Source: Spirochaetae bacterium HGW-Spirochaetae-2
GTDB taxonomy: Bacteria; Spirochaetota; Spirochaetia; Sphaerochaetales; Sphaerochaetaceae
Direction of reading: 5' to 3'
Assembly: GCA_002839355.1 (NCBI GenBank)
Contig: PGXW01000008.1
Coordinates: 1-64,000, forward strand
Length of the DNA: 64,000 bases
Shown here: piece by piece, positions 16,805-25,044 of the stretch
How the letters are laid out: every line of letters starts with the position of its first letter
How positions within the stretch are numbered: the first letter of the stretch is position 1
The notes under the pieces: model-generated
The model's database searches: none
The model's input: the letters and a program-made list of their open reading frames with translations, nothing else
What the model was told of the DNA's origin: nothing
Translations under genes and position numbers: made by a program

Positions 16805-18076
16805 TTATTTTCCGCCATACTCGCCGTCGGCCTTCAACAATTCGTTGACAGCCTTGACTTTCTCGGTTGCAAGAGCGGGAAGCCGGGTGGATGTGCCCTT
16901 GGTGTTGATTGCTTCGACAATCACTTCACCGATCAGATCACGTGCCTGTCCGACAGCGCTCATGAACGGGCGATCCAAAGGATAGCCATTCTTTGCGGCA
17001 TGGGCTTGTGTGGCGATCAGTTCGGCATTCATGTTCTTGCGAACCGTTTCGTTGGCCCAAGCGGAGTCGCGGGACATCGGGATATTGGCAAGCATTCCCT
17101 TGACTGCCAATTCCTTGCTGGTCGCCCAGTTCAGGAACTGCAATGCAGCATCGGGATTCTTGCTCTTGCTCGACATTGCCATACCCCAGGAAGTAACTAT
17201 GAAGGGACTGTCACCCTTGGGACCGGCGGGAAGCTGTGCGACACCGATATCCTTTGCGGGAATGTTGGTCTTGGTGGGGTCGACAACCTGTCCGAGGAAG
17301 ACAGAGGCATCGGTCCACATGGCCAATTTTCCAGCCTGGAATACTGGCATGAGGTTTTCCCACGACATGGAGGCGATACCCTGCGGTCCGTAGTTGCCCA
17401 ACAGGCGACCATAGTAACGGATACCCTCGAGAGCTTCGGGGCTGTCGAAGACCGCCACGTTGTTCTCGAGATAATTGCCACCGAAGTTGTAGATATAGCT
17501 GGAAATCTGGGTAACAGCGGCAGCACCCTTACCACGGGAACCGAACCCGGCCACGCCGTCTTTGGTGAGGGCTTTGGCAGCGGCTTCAAGCTCGACGAAA
17601 TTTGTCGGAACCTTGATTCCAGCCTTCTCGAAGAGGTCCTTGCGGTAGTACATGACCTGCCACTCGATTACGAGGGGAACGATAAAGGGAACGCCGTCCT
17701 TGCGTCCAAGCTCGACCGAAGCGGCGGGATAGTCGCTGAAATCGTATTTGGCCAAAGAGCCGTACCAGCCGTTCTTGATGAACAACAGACCTTCCTGCAA
17801 CGGGCGGGTCATGAAGACATCGACAGTGGATGAACCGGTCGCGAACTCGGTGGTCAACTTCTGGGTCAGCTGCGATTCCTGCAGACTCTCGTAATTGACC
17901 TTGATGCCGGTCTGGGCTTCAAATTCGGGGATCAATGGTTTCAGCAATTCACCGTAGGGGTGGTTTGCCAACAAGACTCTGATTTCTTGTTGCTTTGCCG
18001 GGGCTTCCGATGCACCCTGGGCAAAAACAACGAAAGAAAGACTTACGATGAGCAACACTGCAAGTACTCTTTTCAT
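16805..18076 (-). CDS. Extracellular solute-binding protein of a sugar ABC importer
   Basis: This family 1 solute-binding protein has 423 residues. The signal peptide is 'MKRVLAVLLIVSLSFVVFAQG', residues 1 to about 20, ending in a short A-x-G-type cleavage zone. The mature part shows 'ALTKDGVAGFGSRGKGA' and 'FVELEAAAKAL', typical of CUT1 binding proteins. ATG 18076 has GGAGA 7 nt upstream; the longer frame reads through the promoter. It is first in the operon and divergent from the RpiR-type regulator. The ligand is not evident; neighbouring kinase and dehydrogenase genes point to a sugar acid, polyol or keto-sugar. Confidence 0.9.
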   Translation of the reverse strand: MKRVLAVLLIVSLSFVVFAQGASEAPAKQQEIRVLLANHPYGELLKPLIPEFEAQTGIKVNYESLQESQLTQKLTTEFATGSSTVDVFMTRPLQEGLLFIKNGWYGSLAKYDFSDYPAASVELGRKDGVPFIVPLVIEWQVMYYRKDLFEKAGIKVPTNFVELEAAAKALTKDGVAGFGSRGKGAAAVTQISSYIYNFGGNYLENNVAVFDSPEALEGIRYYGRLLGNYGPQGIASMSWENLMPVFQAGKLAMWTDASVFLGQVVDPTKTNIPAKDIGVAQLPAGPKGDSPFIVTSWGMAMSSKSKNPDAALQFLNWATSKELAVKGMLANIPMSRDSAWANETVRKNMNAELIATQAHAAKNGYPLDRPFMSAVGQARDLIGEVIVEAINTKGTSTRLPALATEKVKAVNELLKADGEYGGK

Positions 18077-18122
18077 GGTTTCTTCTCCTTTTGTATGTTC
18101 TGCGGCCAATGGCCACTTCCTT

Positions 18123-18163
18123 AGTATCATGCGGAAACCTTTCCATGTCAAATCAATTTTGAC
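18123..18163 (-). promoter_or_regulatory. Promoter of the sugar importer operon with overlapping palindrome
   Basis: Reading leftwards, TTGACA (18151-18146), a 17-nt spacer and GATACT (18128-18123) form a strong promoter. The inverted repeat GTCAAA-TCAAT-TTTGAC (18147-18163) overlaps the -35 box and is a candidate operator for the divergent RpiR-family regulator. A second imperfect palindrome TTTCATTTGCATGAATA sits at 18171-18187. Confidence 0.65.
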
Positions 18164-18199
18164 TTATTTATTTCATTTGCATGAATATTTTTTTCATAG

Positions 18200-18213
18200 T
18201 ATAATCCCCCGCA
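18200..18213 (+). promoter_or_regulatory. -10 box 7 nt from the start codon: probable leaderless rpiR-type mRNA
   Basis: TATAAT (18200-18205) is followed by only CCCCCGC before the ATG at 18213, and no ribosome site is visible. A -35-like TTGCAT lies 17 nt upstream (18177-18182). Transcription starting 7 nt after the -10 box would begin at or next to the ATG. Confidence 0.5.
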
Positions 18214-19079
18214 TGAAAGATCATGACCGGTCGCAATCGATAGACTCCGGATGCATATACACGATAAAGACGATGTATCCCCGACTGAGTGTCAAGGAGA
18301 AGGCGATCGCCGACCATATCCTTTCAAATCCCGCGCAGGCGGTGCATCCGAGCATCGACCAATTGGCCGACAAGATCGGCATCTCCGAGTCCACACTCGT
18401 CCGTTTCGTGCGCAAGCTGGGCTATAGCGGATACCAACGGTTCCGTATCGCCTTGGCCACAGAGGCCATCGGACCTGCCTCCCGACTGTACGAGACACGC
18501 ATCGACGGCACCCAGGACGATGTCGAGCTGGTGTTCGGCAATGCCATGAACACCCTGTCGTTGACCAAGGGAATCCTCGACCGCAAGGCGATCGAAAAAG
18601 CTCGGGACCTCATGACCAACGCCAGACGGGTGCTGATCTTCGGTCTCGGCGGCTCCAATATCGTGGCCCAGGATGCCTTCCACAAGTTCATCCGCACCGG
18701 GCTCGACTGTGTCATGGTCGAGGACTACCACATGCAGCTCATGCTGGCCAGCCAGACGTGCGAAAAGTGTGTCGCCCTGATATTCAGCCATACCGGCACG
18801 AACATGGATACCATAGCGATCGCCGGAGAGTTGCGCAGCCGCAACTGCAAGATAATCGTAGTGACCACCAGTTCCCGGTCGAGCCTCGCCCGTATGGCAA
18901 CGGTCACCCTCCCCGTCGCAGTCGCGACCAGCGGATATGTCTCGGAGGCCTTCTCGGCCAGGATTGCCCAGCAGGTGGTCATAGATGTCCTGTATGTGTC
19001 GATAATGAAGCAGATGGGGCCCGATTCGGTCGAGCATTTGGATGCCATGCGCGAGGTGATCGCAAAAAGAAGAACATGA
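18213..19079 (+). CDS. MurR/RpiR family transcriptional regulator
   Basis: This 288-residue regulator has an N-terminal HTH_6 domain ('YPRLSVKEKAIADHILSNP', 'IDQLADKIGISESTLVRFVR', 'GYSGYQRFR') and a C-terminal sugar isomerase (SIS) domain beginning near residue 130 ('RRVLIFGLGGSNIVAQD', 'LIFSHTGTNMDTIAIA'). SIS domains bind phosphosugars, so it probably senses an intermediate of the sugar imported by the divergent operon. The start at 18213 removes a non-family N-terminal extension that would run through the promoter. It is followed 89 nt later by the kinase gene on the same strand. Confidence 0.9.
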   Translation: MKDHDRSQSIDSGCIYTIKTMYPRLSVKEKAIADHILSNPAQAVHPSIDQLADKIGISESTLVRFVRKLGYSGYQRFRIALATEAIGPASRLYETRIDGTQDDVELVFGNAMNTLSLTKGILDRKAIEKARDLMTNARRVLIFGLGGSNIVAQDAFHKFIRTGLDCVMVEDYHMQLMLASQTCEKCVALIFSHTGTNMDTIAIAGELRSRNCKIIVVTTSSRSSLARMATVTLPVAVATSGYVSEAFSARIAQQVVIDVLYVSIMKQMGPDSVEHLDAMREVIAKRRT

Positions 19080-19168
19080 TATGGCCGAACGGCTGTAATC
19101 AAATCATACAACATGGTAGGATTGCTACCATAATAGAGCTAATAGAGCATTTGACCAGGAGGATGCAC

Positions 19169-20290
19169 ATGGGGAAATTGAGTATACCGGCAGCACAGGC
19201 TGTGGAGCGGACAGTGGTGGAGAAACCGTACGATTTCGTGACGTTGGGAGCATTGGTGACCCGACTCGATCCAGGAATCATTCCATTCGAATATGCCGAC
19301 CGTTATGATATCCATGTCTCCGGTGGAGAATTCAACGTGGCCGCGAACCTTGCCCGGGCCTTCGGAATGAAGACGGCGGTGGTCTCGGCCATGGTCGACT
19401 ACCCTATCGGAAAGAAGATCGAAGCCGACGTACGCAAGATGGGTGTGGACTCGTTCTATGCACGTTTCAAGCACAACGGTGTGCATGGACCGAACATGGC
19501 ACAGGTGTGGAGCGACCAGGGTGGCGGGGTGCGCGCACCGGTGGTATTCTACAACAGGGCCAACGAAGCCGCTGCGCAGTTGAAACCCGGTTCGTTCGAT
19601 TGGAAGGCGATCTTCGGCCATGGCGTGCGCTGGTTCCACTCCGGTGGTATCTTCAGCGCCCTGAGCGATACGACCCCCGAAGTGGTGATCGAAGGCATGA
19701 AAGCCGCCCATGAGGCGGGAGCCGTGGTCTCTTTGGACTTGAACTACCGGGCCAAGCTGTGGGCAGCCAATGCTGCGAAGGGAGTCGATCCCGTGAAGCA
19801 GGCCCAGACTATCCTGAGCCGGATCGTAGAACATGTCGATGTGCTGGTGGGAAACGAGGAGGATCTACAGATGGGTCTGGCCCTCGAAGGTCCCAAGGTG
19901 GATAAGCATTCCAAGCTCGACCCCTCGGTGTTCTTCGGCATGATGGAGACGGTGGCGAAACGCTTCCCCAACATCAAGGCTGTCGCGACCACGATGCGCG
20001 AGGTCCGCTCGACCAACCGCCACGACTGGAGTGCGGTATTGTGGCTCGACGGCCAGGCATACCAGGCCCCCACCTGTTCTCTGGACGTATATGACCGCGT
20101 CGGTGGTGGAGACGGATTCGCCGCGGGGCTGATCTACGGTCTGCTCTCGGGCAAGACTCCCGAGGAGGCATTGCGTCTCGGTTGGGCCCACGGAGCGCTG
20201 TTGACCACGTTCCCCGGGGATACGACCATGGCTACCTTGGAACAGGTCGAGGCATTCGCCCAGGGCGGATCGGCACGGATACAACGCTAA
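19169..20290 (+). CDS. PfkB-family sugar kinase, KDG-kinase-like
   Basis: This 373-residue member of the ribokinase/PfkB family has 'SGGEFNVAANLARAFG' (N-terminal PfkB signature, near residue 52) and 'DRVGGGDGFAAGLIYGLL' (C-terminal signature with the catalytic Asp in GGGD). 'LDLNYRAKLW' resembles 2-keto-3-deoxygluconate kinases, which phosphorylate KDG to KDPG. It would act on a ketosugar or sugar acid in the cytosol. Of two nearby ATGs, 19169 is preferred because it is 6 nt from AGGAGG, whereas 19163 directly abuts it. It lies downstream of the RpiR regulator and upstream of a zinc dehydrogenase, consistent with one catabolic route. Confidence 0.88.
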   Translation: MGKLSIPAAQAVERTVVEKPYDFVTLGALVTRLDPGIIPFEYADRYDIHVSGGEFNVAANLARAFGMKTAVVSAMVDYPIGKKIEADVRKMGVDSFYARFKHNGVHGPNMAQVWSDQGGGVRAPVVFYNRANEAAAQLKPGSFDWKAIFGHGVRWFHSGGIFSALSDTTPEVVIEGMKAAHEAGAVVSLDLNYRAKLWAANAAKGVDPVKQAQTILSRIVEHVDVLVGNEEDLQMGLALEGPKVDKHSKLDPSVFFGMMETVAKRFPNIKAVATTMREVRSTNRHDWSAVLWLDGQAYQAPTCSLDVYDRVGGGDGFAAGLIYGLLSGKTPEEALRLGWAHGALLTTFPGDTTMATLEQVEAFAQGGSARIQR

Positions 20291-20320
20291 GAGATACGAT
20301 AGTATAGGAGCGACAAGCAT

Positions 20321-21355
20321 ATGAAAGCACTGGTGATGGAGAAATACAAGCATCTGACGTTCAAGGAGGTGCCCAAGCCTTCCGTCGCCGGTGCCCACGA
20401 TGTATTGGTACGCGTGAGGGCCGCAGCGATCTGCGGCTCCGACGTCCATGGGTTCGACGGCAGTACCGGCCGACGCATTCCGCCGGTGATCATGGGACAC
20501 GAGGCCTCCGGCGATATCGTCGAGGTTGGCAGTGGCGTGACCACGGTCGCAGTCGGAGACCGGGTGACATTCGACTCCACGATATTCTGCGGAACGTGCC
20601 GGCATTGCCGCGTGGGCGAAGTGAACCTCTGCGACAACCGCAAGGTGCTCGGAGTCTCCTGCGACGAATACCGCCAGGACGGGACCTTCGCCGAATATGT
20701 GCTGGTTCCCGACCATATCATCTACCCGCTTCCCGAAGGACTCTCGTATGTGGAGGCCGCCTTGGCCGAACCGGCCGCCGTGGCCGCCCATGCCTTGCGC
20801 ATCACCCCGGTGGGACTGAACGATACGGTCGCGGTCGTGGGGACCGGTCTGATCGGCCTGTTGCTGATCCAGGTCCTGAAAGCCTCGACCAGCGGAAGGG
20901 TCATTGCCCTCGACACTGATGCGGGACGTCGCAAGACTGCCATGGAGTTCGGTGCCGATGCCGCTTTCGATCCGGCCGATCCGAATATGGCAGTATCGGT
21001 CGCCACAGCTGTGGGCACCGGCGGGATCGACCGGGTTTTTGAAGCAGTGGGTGCCACAGCTCCCATAAAGACAGCAATCTCGATTGTCCGCAAGGGTGGC
21101 TCGGTCACCCTGATCGGCAATGTCAGTCCGACCATAGAACTACCGTTGCAACCGGTGGTTACACGTCAGATCACCTTGTACGGCTCGTGCGCCATGGCCG
21201 GCGAATATCCGCTGGTCCTCGACCTCATGGCCCGCAAGAAGATCGATGTGATGCCGCTGGTCAGCGCCAACGCTCCCCTTTCGGAGGGTCAGCAGTGGTT
21301 CGAGCGACTCTACGCACGTGAAGCCGGATTGCTCAAGGTCGTCTTGGAACCGTAG
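20321..21355 (+). CDS. Zinc-dependent alcohol dehydrogenase (sorbitol/threonine dehydrogenase type)
   Basis: This 344-residue MDR enzyme has the catalytic zinc site 'AAICGSDVHGFDG' and 'GHEASGDIVEVGSGV', the structural zinc cysteines in 'CGTCRHCRVGEVNLC' and the NAD-binding loop 'VVGTGLIGLLLIQV'. Enzymes of this group oxidise polyols or sugar acids such as sorbitol, L-idonate or galactitol 1-phosphate at a secondary hydroxyl. It starts 30 nt after the kinase gene and ends 9 nt before the Gfo/Idh gene, so all three are probably co-transcribed and act on the imported sugar. Confidence 0.92.
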   Translation: MKALVMEKYKHLTFKEVPKPSVAGAHDVLVRVRAAAICGSDVHGFDGSTGRRIPPVIMGHEASGDIVEVGSGVTTVAVGDRVTFDSTIFCGTCRHCRVGEVNLCDNRKVLGVSCDEYRQDGTFAEYVLVPDHIIYPLPEGLSYVEAALAEPAAVAAHALRITPVGLNDTVAVVGTGLIGLLLIQVLKASTSGRVIALDTDAGRRKTAMEFGADAAFDPADPNMAVSVATAVGTGGIDRVFEAVGATAPIKTAISIVRKGGSVTLIGNVSPTIELPLQPVVTRQITLYGSCAMAGEYPLVLDLMARKKIDVMPLVSANAPLSEGQQWFERLYAREAGLLKVVLEP

Positions 21356-21364
21356 GAGGATTAC

Positions 21365-22441
21365 ATGGATACGATTCGTTTCGGGTTGATGGGATACGGA
21401 AAGGTCGCCCACTTGCATGCACAGGCCTTGCGCGAGGCGTTCGGCGGCCAATTGGTATCGGTTTGCGGACGGAACAGCGCCCGTCGCGACGAATTCGCCG
21501 CCAAGTGGAATATCGCCAGCAGGCAGACGGTCGCCGACATGGTGGAACTGGACCATATCGATGCGGTGATCATATCCACTCCCCACCCTCGCCACCACGA
21601 CGATACCCTTGAGGCTTTTGCCGCCGGGTGCCATGTGTTGGTCGAAAAGCCCATGGCACTCACCGAGGCCGAATGCACCGATATGATCCTGGCCGGCGAA
21701 CGGACGGGAAAACTGTTGTCGGTGGTGAGCCAGCGCCGTTGGTATCCGTCGACCATGCGCATCCGCGAGGCGATCGACAGCGGCAAGCTCGGCAAACCGG
21801 CCCTTGCCCAAGTGGTCATCCTGGGCTGGCGTGACGAACAGTACTACAGCAGCGACCCGTGGCGCGGCAAATGGGATACCGAAGGCGGTGGCGTATGCAT
21901 CAACCAGGCGCCCCACCAGTTCGATCTGCTGCACTGGTTCATGGGACCGGTCTCCCGTATCCAGGCCGAGTGGGACAATGTGAACCACCCCTATATCGAA
22001 GTCGAGGATTCCGCGGTCGCGACCGTCAGGTTCGCCAACGGAGGCATGGGTTCGATCCTGGTGAGCAACTCCCAGAAACCGGGAATCTATGCGAAGGTCC
22101 ATGTGCATGGCTCCAGTGGTGCGTCGGTCGGTGTCCAAACCGATGGCGGTGCCATGTTCATTGCCGGAATGAGCGGTGTGGCCGAGCCACCGGTGAACGA
22201 CTTGTGGACGATTCCAGGCGAGGAGGCACTCCTTGCGGCTTTCAAGCAGCAGGACGAGGCCTTCTTCAAGACCGTGGATGCGACCACCTACTTCTTCGCC
22301 CGGCAGATCGAAGACTTGGTGCGCTCGATAAACGAAGGGTCCAGGCCGCTGGTCACCGGGGAAGACGGCAGGGAGACGGTTCGGATCATCGAAGGTATCT
22401 ATCGTAGCGGACGTACACACGAAGCGGTTGCTTTTTCTTGA
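21365..22441 (+). CDS. Gfo/Idh/MocA family oxidoreductase
   Basis: This 358-residue NAD(P)-dependent sugar dehydrogenase has an N-terminal Rossmann domain ('GLMGYGKVAHLHAQ', residues 7-20), the signature 'VLVEKPMALTEAE' with the catalytic Lys, and a C-terminal Gfo/Idh domain with 'GGVCINQAPHQFDLLHWFMG', in which the His region lines the active site. AGGAGG precedes the ATG. As the last gene of the rpiR-kinase-dehydrogenase run it probably performs a second oxidation or epimerisation of the transported compound. Confidence 0.92.
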   Translation: MDTIRFGLMGYGKVAHLHAQALREAFGGQLVSVCGRNSARRDEFAAKWNIASRQTVADMVELDHIDAVIISTPHPRHHDDTLEAFAAGCHVLVEKPMALTEAECTDMILAGERTGKLLSVVSQRRWYPSTMRIREAIDSGKLGKPALAQVVILGWRDEQYYSSDPWRGKWDTEGGGVCINQAPHQFDLLHWFMGPVSRIQAEWDNVNHPYIEVEDSAVATVRFANGGMGSILVSNSQKPGIYAKVHVHGSSGASVGVQTDGGAMFIAGMSGVAEPPVNDLWTIPGEEALLAAFKQQDEAFFKTVDATTYFFARQIEDLVRSINEGSRPLVTGEDGRETVRIIEGIYRSGRTHEAVAFS

Positions 22442-22471
22442 CGTACTCTCCACTTACCGCTAGAGTTCGGT

Positions 22472-22487
22472 TATAATGGTGTATGTG
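22472..22487 (+). promoter_or_regulatory. -10 box overlapping or abutting the lipoprotein start
   Basis: TATAAT (22472-22477) overlaps the annotated ATG (22476) and lies 7 nt before the in-frame GTG at 22485. No ribosome site is seen. If this is the real -10 box, translation would begin leaderless at GTG 22485, as for the rpiR-type gene. No good -35 is apparent, so this is tentative. Confidence 0.35.
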
Positions 22488-24020
22488 AAAAGGTTTTTCC
22501 CTATTGTCCGTTTGCTTGTGCTGGTTGTCGGTGTGGCCCTCGTGTCATTCGGCTGCACCGCCATGGACCGTATCGTCATAGACGGCGAAGCCGCAGTACA
22601 GATGGCCAACAGGATCAACGACCAGTTGTTTGATCCCGAGGGTGCGTTGCGGGGCAATTCGGCTTCCAACATGCGTAACGGTGGCCATGTGCTGACCCAC
22701 GACAATTCGTTGCTGTCAATCAACACCATGACGTTCGAGGACGGCTCGACTGTCCGGTATCTCCAGCGGCTTCCGGTCTCCCAGATCGGCAGCACCACCG
22801 CCCGCAACGATATCCTCGCACCCCTCGATGGTGTACTCGTCGGCATGCGCGGCAGGCATATCGTCTATATCGATGCCACCAGCGACAACAAGCTGTCCAG
22901 CCTGGACACACAGACCTTCGAGGTCCAGCGGTTGCTCGATGCATCGGTCGAATCGGCCGACATGCTCGGAGACACGGTCTATGCGAGTACCTTGGGCGAT
23001 TGGAACCTGTGGAGCATCCACCTGGTCGACGATACCGCGGGGCTCCAATTGGGAATCCCCCAACTGGTGTACAAGAATGCCGGAACCCTGGTCGGTGTCT
23101 CGCAGGGGATTGCCTATATGCTGGCAAATACCGGTGGGGCCTCGGTGATCAGACGTATCGACATTGTCAAGAAGATGATGGCGGGCCGTCTGGTCGGCGG
23201 TCCGTACGAGGATATCCAGCTGGCCGGATCGTGGCTCTACTACAAGCAGGGGACGACGCTCATGCGCCAACAGCTTGTCGGGGGCTATCCCGAGAAGGCC
23301 TTCTACCAGGATGTCGACGAATATGCCGTCTGGGGCCACTGGCTGGCTGCCACATGTACTGCCGGCGGGATATATGTCAGCCATCTGGATGGTTCCGGTC
23401 TTGCCAAGATTGTCTCCGATGGTGCCTCGGGCCTGCAAGTGCTCGACAACAAGGTCTTCTACCGCAATGCCAACGACAACGGGGCCGTGTATATCTTCGA
23501 TTTGGTGGAGGGAACGCGATCGGCGTTGCTCGGACCGACGGTGACCGACGGTGGGCTGCAGTTCTCAACCATCCAGGGACCAGATAGGGCTCCGTTCGCC
23601 GCTGCCTTCACACCCTTTGTCACCGAGGTTGCCGACAAGCATTCCCTCGGGGACCAGTATTGGGGCAACTTGCAGGGAGAGGTGTTGTTTGTTGAAATTC
23701 CGGCCGATGGTTCGCCCCTGCTCTTCCACCGCCATAAGGACGATGCGTTCGCCCCAGAGCAGGTGGGTGCGTTGGTGGTGATATCGACGGTCCAGACGGT
23801 CCTGGGCCAATATACCGACGGTGGCATCGCCTACCGCCAAGATGCCGCCTTGACGCTGTTCGGTCCCAACAACGAGATGCCGTACCTCACCTGGATCGTG
23901 GAGGGTCGTCCCCCTTCGGAGATCAAGATCGGCAGTGGCGACCGCTATGGGATTCCCCTTCCCTGGGACCAAAAGGCGTTGGACCTGCGTGATCTGGTTC
24001 GATCGCGCCAAGGACGTTGA
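22476..24020 (+). CDS. Lipoprotein with DUF5050-like beta-propeller repeats
   Basis: This exported protein has 514 residues. The N-terminus has a basic start, a hydrophobic core (residues about 9-25) and a lipobox-like 'LVSFGC' with Cys27. The body consists of repeated segments such as 'SWLYYKQGTTLMRQQL', 'HLDGSGLAKIVSDG' and 'NKVFYRNANDNGAVYIFDL', resembling DUF5050/WD-like propeller blades that read 'W-hydrophobic-YY...DG'. The function is unknown; such proteins often bind polysaccharides or other envelope parts. It may begin at GTG 22485 instead. It is convergent with the Crp/Fnr gene, 5 nt away, leaving no room for a separate terminator. Confidence 0.7.
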   Translation: MVYVKRFFPIVRLLVLVVGVALVSFGCTAMDRIVIDGEAAVQMANRINDQLFDPEGALRGNSASNMRNGGHVLTHDNSLLSINTMTFEDGSTVRYLQRLPVSQIGSTTARNDILAPLDGVLVGMRGRHIVYIDATSDNKLSSLDTQTFEVQRLLDASVESADMLGDTVYASTLGDWNLWSIHLVDDTAGLQLGIPQLVYKNAGTLVGVSQGIAYMLANTGGASVIRRIDIVKKMMAGRLVGGPYEDIQLAGSWLYYKQGTTLMRQQLVGGYPEKAFYQDVDEYAVWGHWLAATCTAGGIYVSHLDGSGLAKIVSDGASGLQVLDNKVFYRNANDNGAVYIFDLVEGTRSALLGPTVTDGGLQFSTIQGPDRAPFAAAFTPFVTEVADKHSLGDQYWGNLQGEVLFVEIPADGSPLLFHRHKDDAFAPEQVGALVVISTVQTVLGQYTDGGIAYRQDAALTLFGPNNEMPYLTWIVEGRPPSEIKIGSGDRYGIPLPWDQKALDLRDLVRSRQGR

Positions 24021-24025
24021 GGTTT

Positions 24026-24700
24026 CTACTGCAATGCCTTCTCATGCAACGTAAAGTGGTTGCGCTCACTGCTGATCAATCCCTCGTAGATCATGTTCGA
24101 TATTTCCCGTGAGAGTGCGCTGCGGTTCACGCAGAGGTAGTCTGCCAGTTCGTCGCGGTTGAAGGGTATGTCGAATTCGTTCGACATCTTGTCCTGGCTT
24201 TGCCATGCCAGGAAGGTCAGCAGTTTGTCGCGCATGGTTCGTTGGGACAGGATGGTCAGCTTGCGGTTCATCATGAGGTTCCGGTCCGACAGGACGTTCA
24301 TCATGTTCTCGATCACCCGCGAGTGGAAGGAACATGCCCGTGTGCAGGGTGCGACGAGTTTGTGAAACTTCAGCAGCAGGATCTCGCTGTCGGTGTCCGC
24401 CATGACCGAGACCGGACTCGATGCGGCCTTCTTGCTCGCCGCAACCTGGCCGAACAGTTGTCCCGGTCCCAGTTTCGCTGTGATCGAGCGGTTTCCGAGA
24501 AAGTCCTCGGTGATGATTTGCACCTGGCCTTGCAACACGATGCCGAGGTCCTCGGTCACGTCGGTTTCATGGATGATGAATTCCTTCGCTGCGTAGGTTT
24601 TCTTGCGTGCGTTCAGGCAATTGAGCATATGGGGAAGTTCTTCTGCGGTCAGTGAATTGAACAGCGGTGTCTGCATGAGCATGTGATTATATGGTTCCAT
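24026..24700 (-). CDS. Crp/Fnr family transcriptional regulator
   Basis: This 224-residue regulator has an N-terminal cyclic-nucleotide-binding-like barrel (residues about 10-130; 'TEDLGIVLQGQVQIITEDFLG' and 'LGPGQLFGQVAASKK' are its characteristic turns) and a C-terminal winged helix 'FDIPFNRDELADYLCVNRSALSREISNM'. It lacks the N-terminal four-Cys cluster of Fnr; the cysteines at 'APCTRACSFHS' are mid-protein. ATG 24700 has AAGGAA 7 nt upstream. The signal is not predictable. The palindrome just upstream suggests autoregulation. Confidence 0.88.
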   Translation of the reverse strand: MEPYNHMLMQTPLFNSLTAEELPHMLNCLNARKKTYAAKEFIIHETDVTEDLGIVLQGQVQIITEDFLGNRSITAKLGPGQLFGQVAASKKAASSPVSVMADTDSEILLLKFHKLVAPCTRACSFHSRVIENMMNVLSDRNLMMNRKLTILSQRTMRDKLLTFLAWQSQDKMSNEFDIPFNRDELADYLCVNRSALSREISNMIYEGLISSERNHFTLHEKALQ

Positions 24701-24714
24701 GTTGTTTCCTTCTT

Positions 24715-24730
24715 TGTTGCAAAAGCAACA
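24715..24730 (-). promoter_or_regulatory. Palindrome in the crp/fnr-type leader
   Basis: TGTTGC-AAAA-GCAACA (24715-24730) is a perfect inverted repeat with a 4-nt centre, the spacing used by Crp/Fnr-type dimers, although the half-site differs from the classic ones. It lies just upstream of the regulator's ribosome site. CATATGGA occurs as a direct repeat nearby (about 24732 and 24773). Confidence 0.45.
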
Positions 24731-24817
24731 CCATATGGAGATACTAGCGGTTTTCATTTTCTGTTTCAAGTCATATGGACAAAACAGTGATTTTCCCGTA
24801 CCATGTTGCAAGTACAA

Positions 24818-24889
24818 GGGCGCGTAACTCAGCGGGAGAGTGCTACCTTCACACGGTAGAAGTCGTTGGTTCAAACCCAATCGCGCCCA
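24818..24889 (+). tRNA. tRNA-Val (anticodon CAC)
   Basis: A complete 72-nt cloverleaf can be folded. Acceptor stem GGGCGCG/CGCGCCC, D arm ACTC/GAGT, anticodon stem CTACC/GGTAG with loop TTCACAC (anticodon CAC, reading GUG), variable loop AAGTC and T arm GTTGG/CCAAT with loop TTCAAAC. The discriminator is A and CCA is not encoded. It sits at a sharp change from G+C-rich core genes to A+T-richer accessory genes. Confidence 0.93.
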
Positions 24890-24895
24890 TCAAGC

Positions 24896-24926
24896 AACAA
24901 CCAGTCGAACAGGCTGGTTGTTTTTG
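24896..24926 (+). terminator. Terminator after tRNA-Val
   Basis: AACAACCAG (24896-24904) pairs with CTGGTTGTT (24914-24922), followed by a T run. Confidence 0.85.
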
Positions 24927-24935
24927 TCTAGGCAT

Positions 24936-24964
24936 GTAACTGCTACTGTGTGAAGGTAGAAGTC
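24936..24964 (+). pseudogene. Degenerate tRNA-Val-like remnant with inverted anticodon loop
   Basis: GTAACT, GCTAC and GGTAGAAGTC occur here in the same order as in the intact tRNA, but the 12-nt D-arm segment between the first two is missing. The 8 bases between GCTAC and GGTAG are TGTGTGAA instead of CTTCACAC. GTGTGAAGGTAG (24948-24959) is the exact reverse complement of CTACCTTCACAC in the tRNA (24843-24854). This fits a partial tRNA copy whose hairpin loop has been inverted. A chance match at the end of a decayed mobile element is the alternative. Confidence 0.45.
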
Positions 24965-24986
24965 TGATCAGGATCATGTCTAGGAC

Positions 24987-25044
24987 ACACTATGGGGGAA
25001 AAGGGAAAGCTGCACCAGCTCGCCTCCCTTCCCTACGCGCCTTT
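24987..25044 (-). repeat. Interspersed ~90-nt repeat, copy 1 (partial)
   Basis: On the minus strand this reads GGCGCGTAGGGAAGGGAGGC, then GAGCTGGTGCAG and CCCTTTTCCCCC. It matches the repeats at 31.35, 33.06 and 46.36 kb base for base over most of its length. Confidence 0.65.

Noticed and set aside
18048-18212. N-terminal extension of the RpiR-type regulator
   Set aside because: It would run through the promoter and palindromes shared with the divergent importer, and the family starts at the chosen ATG.
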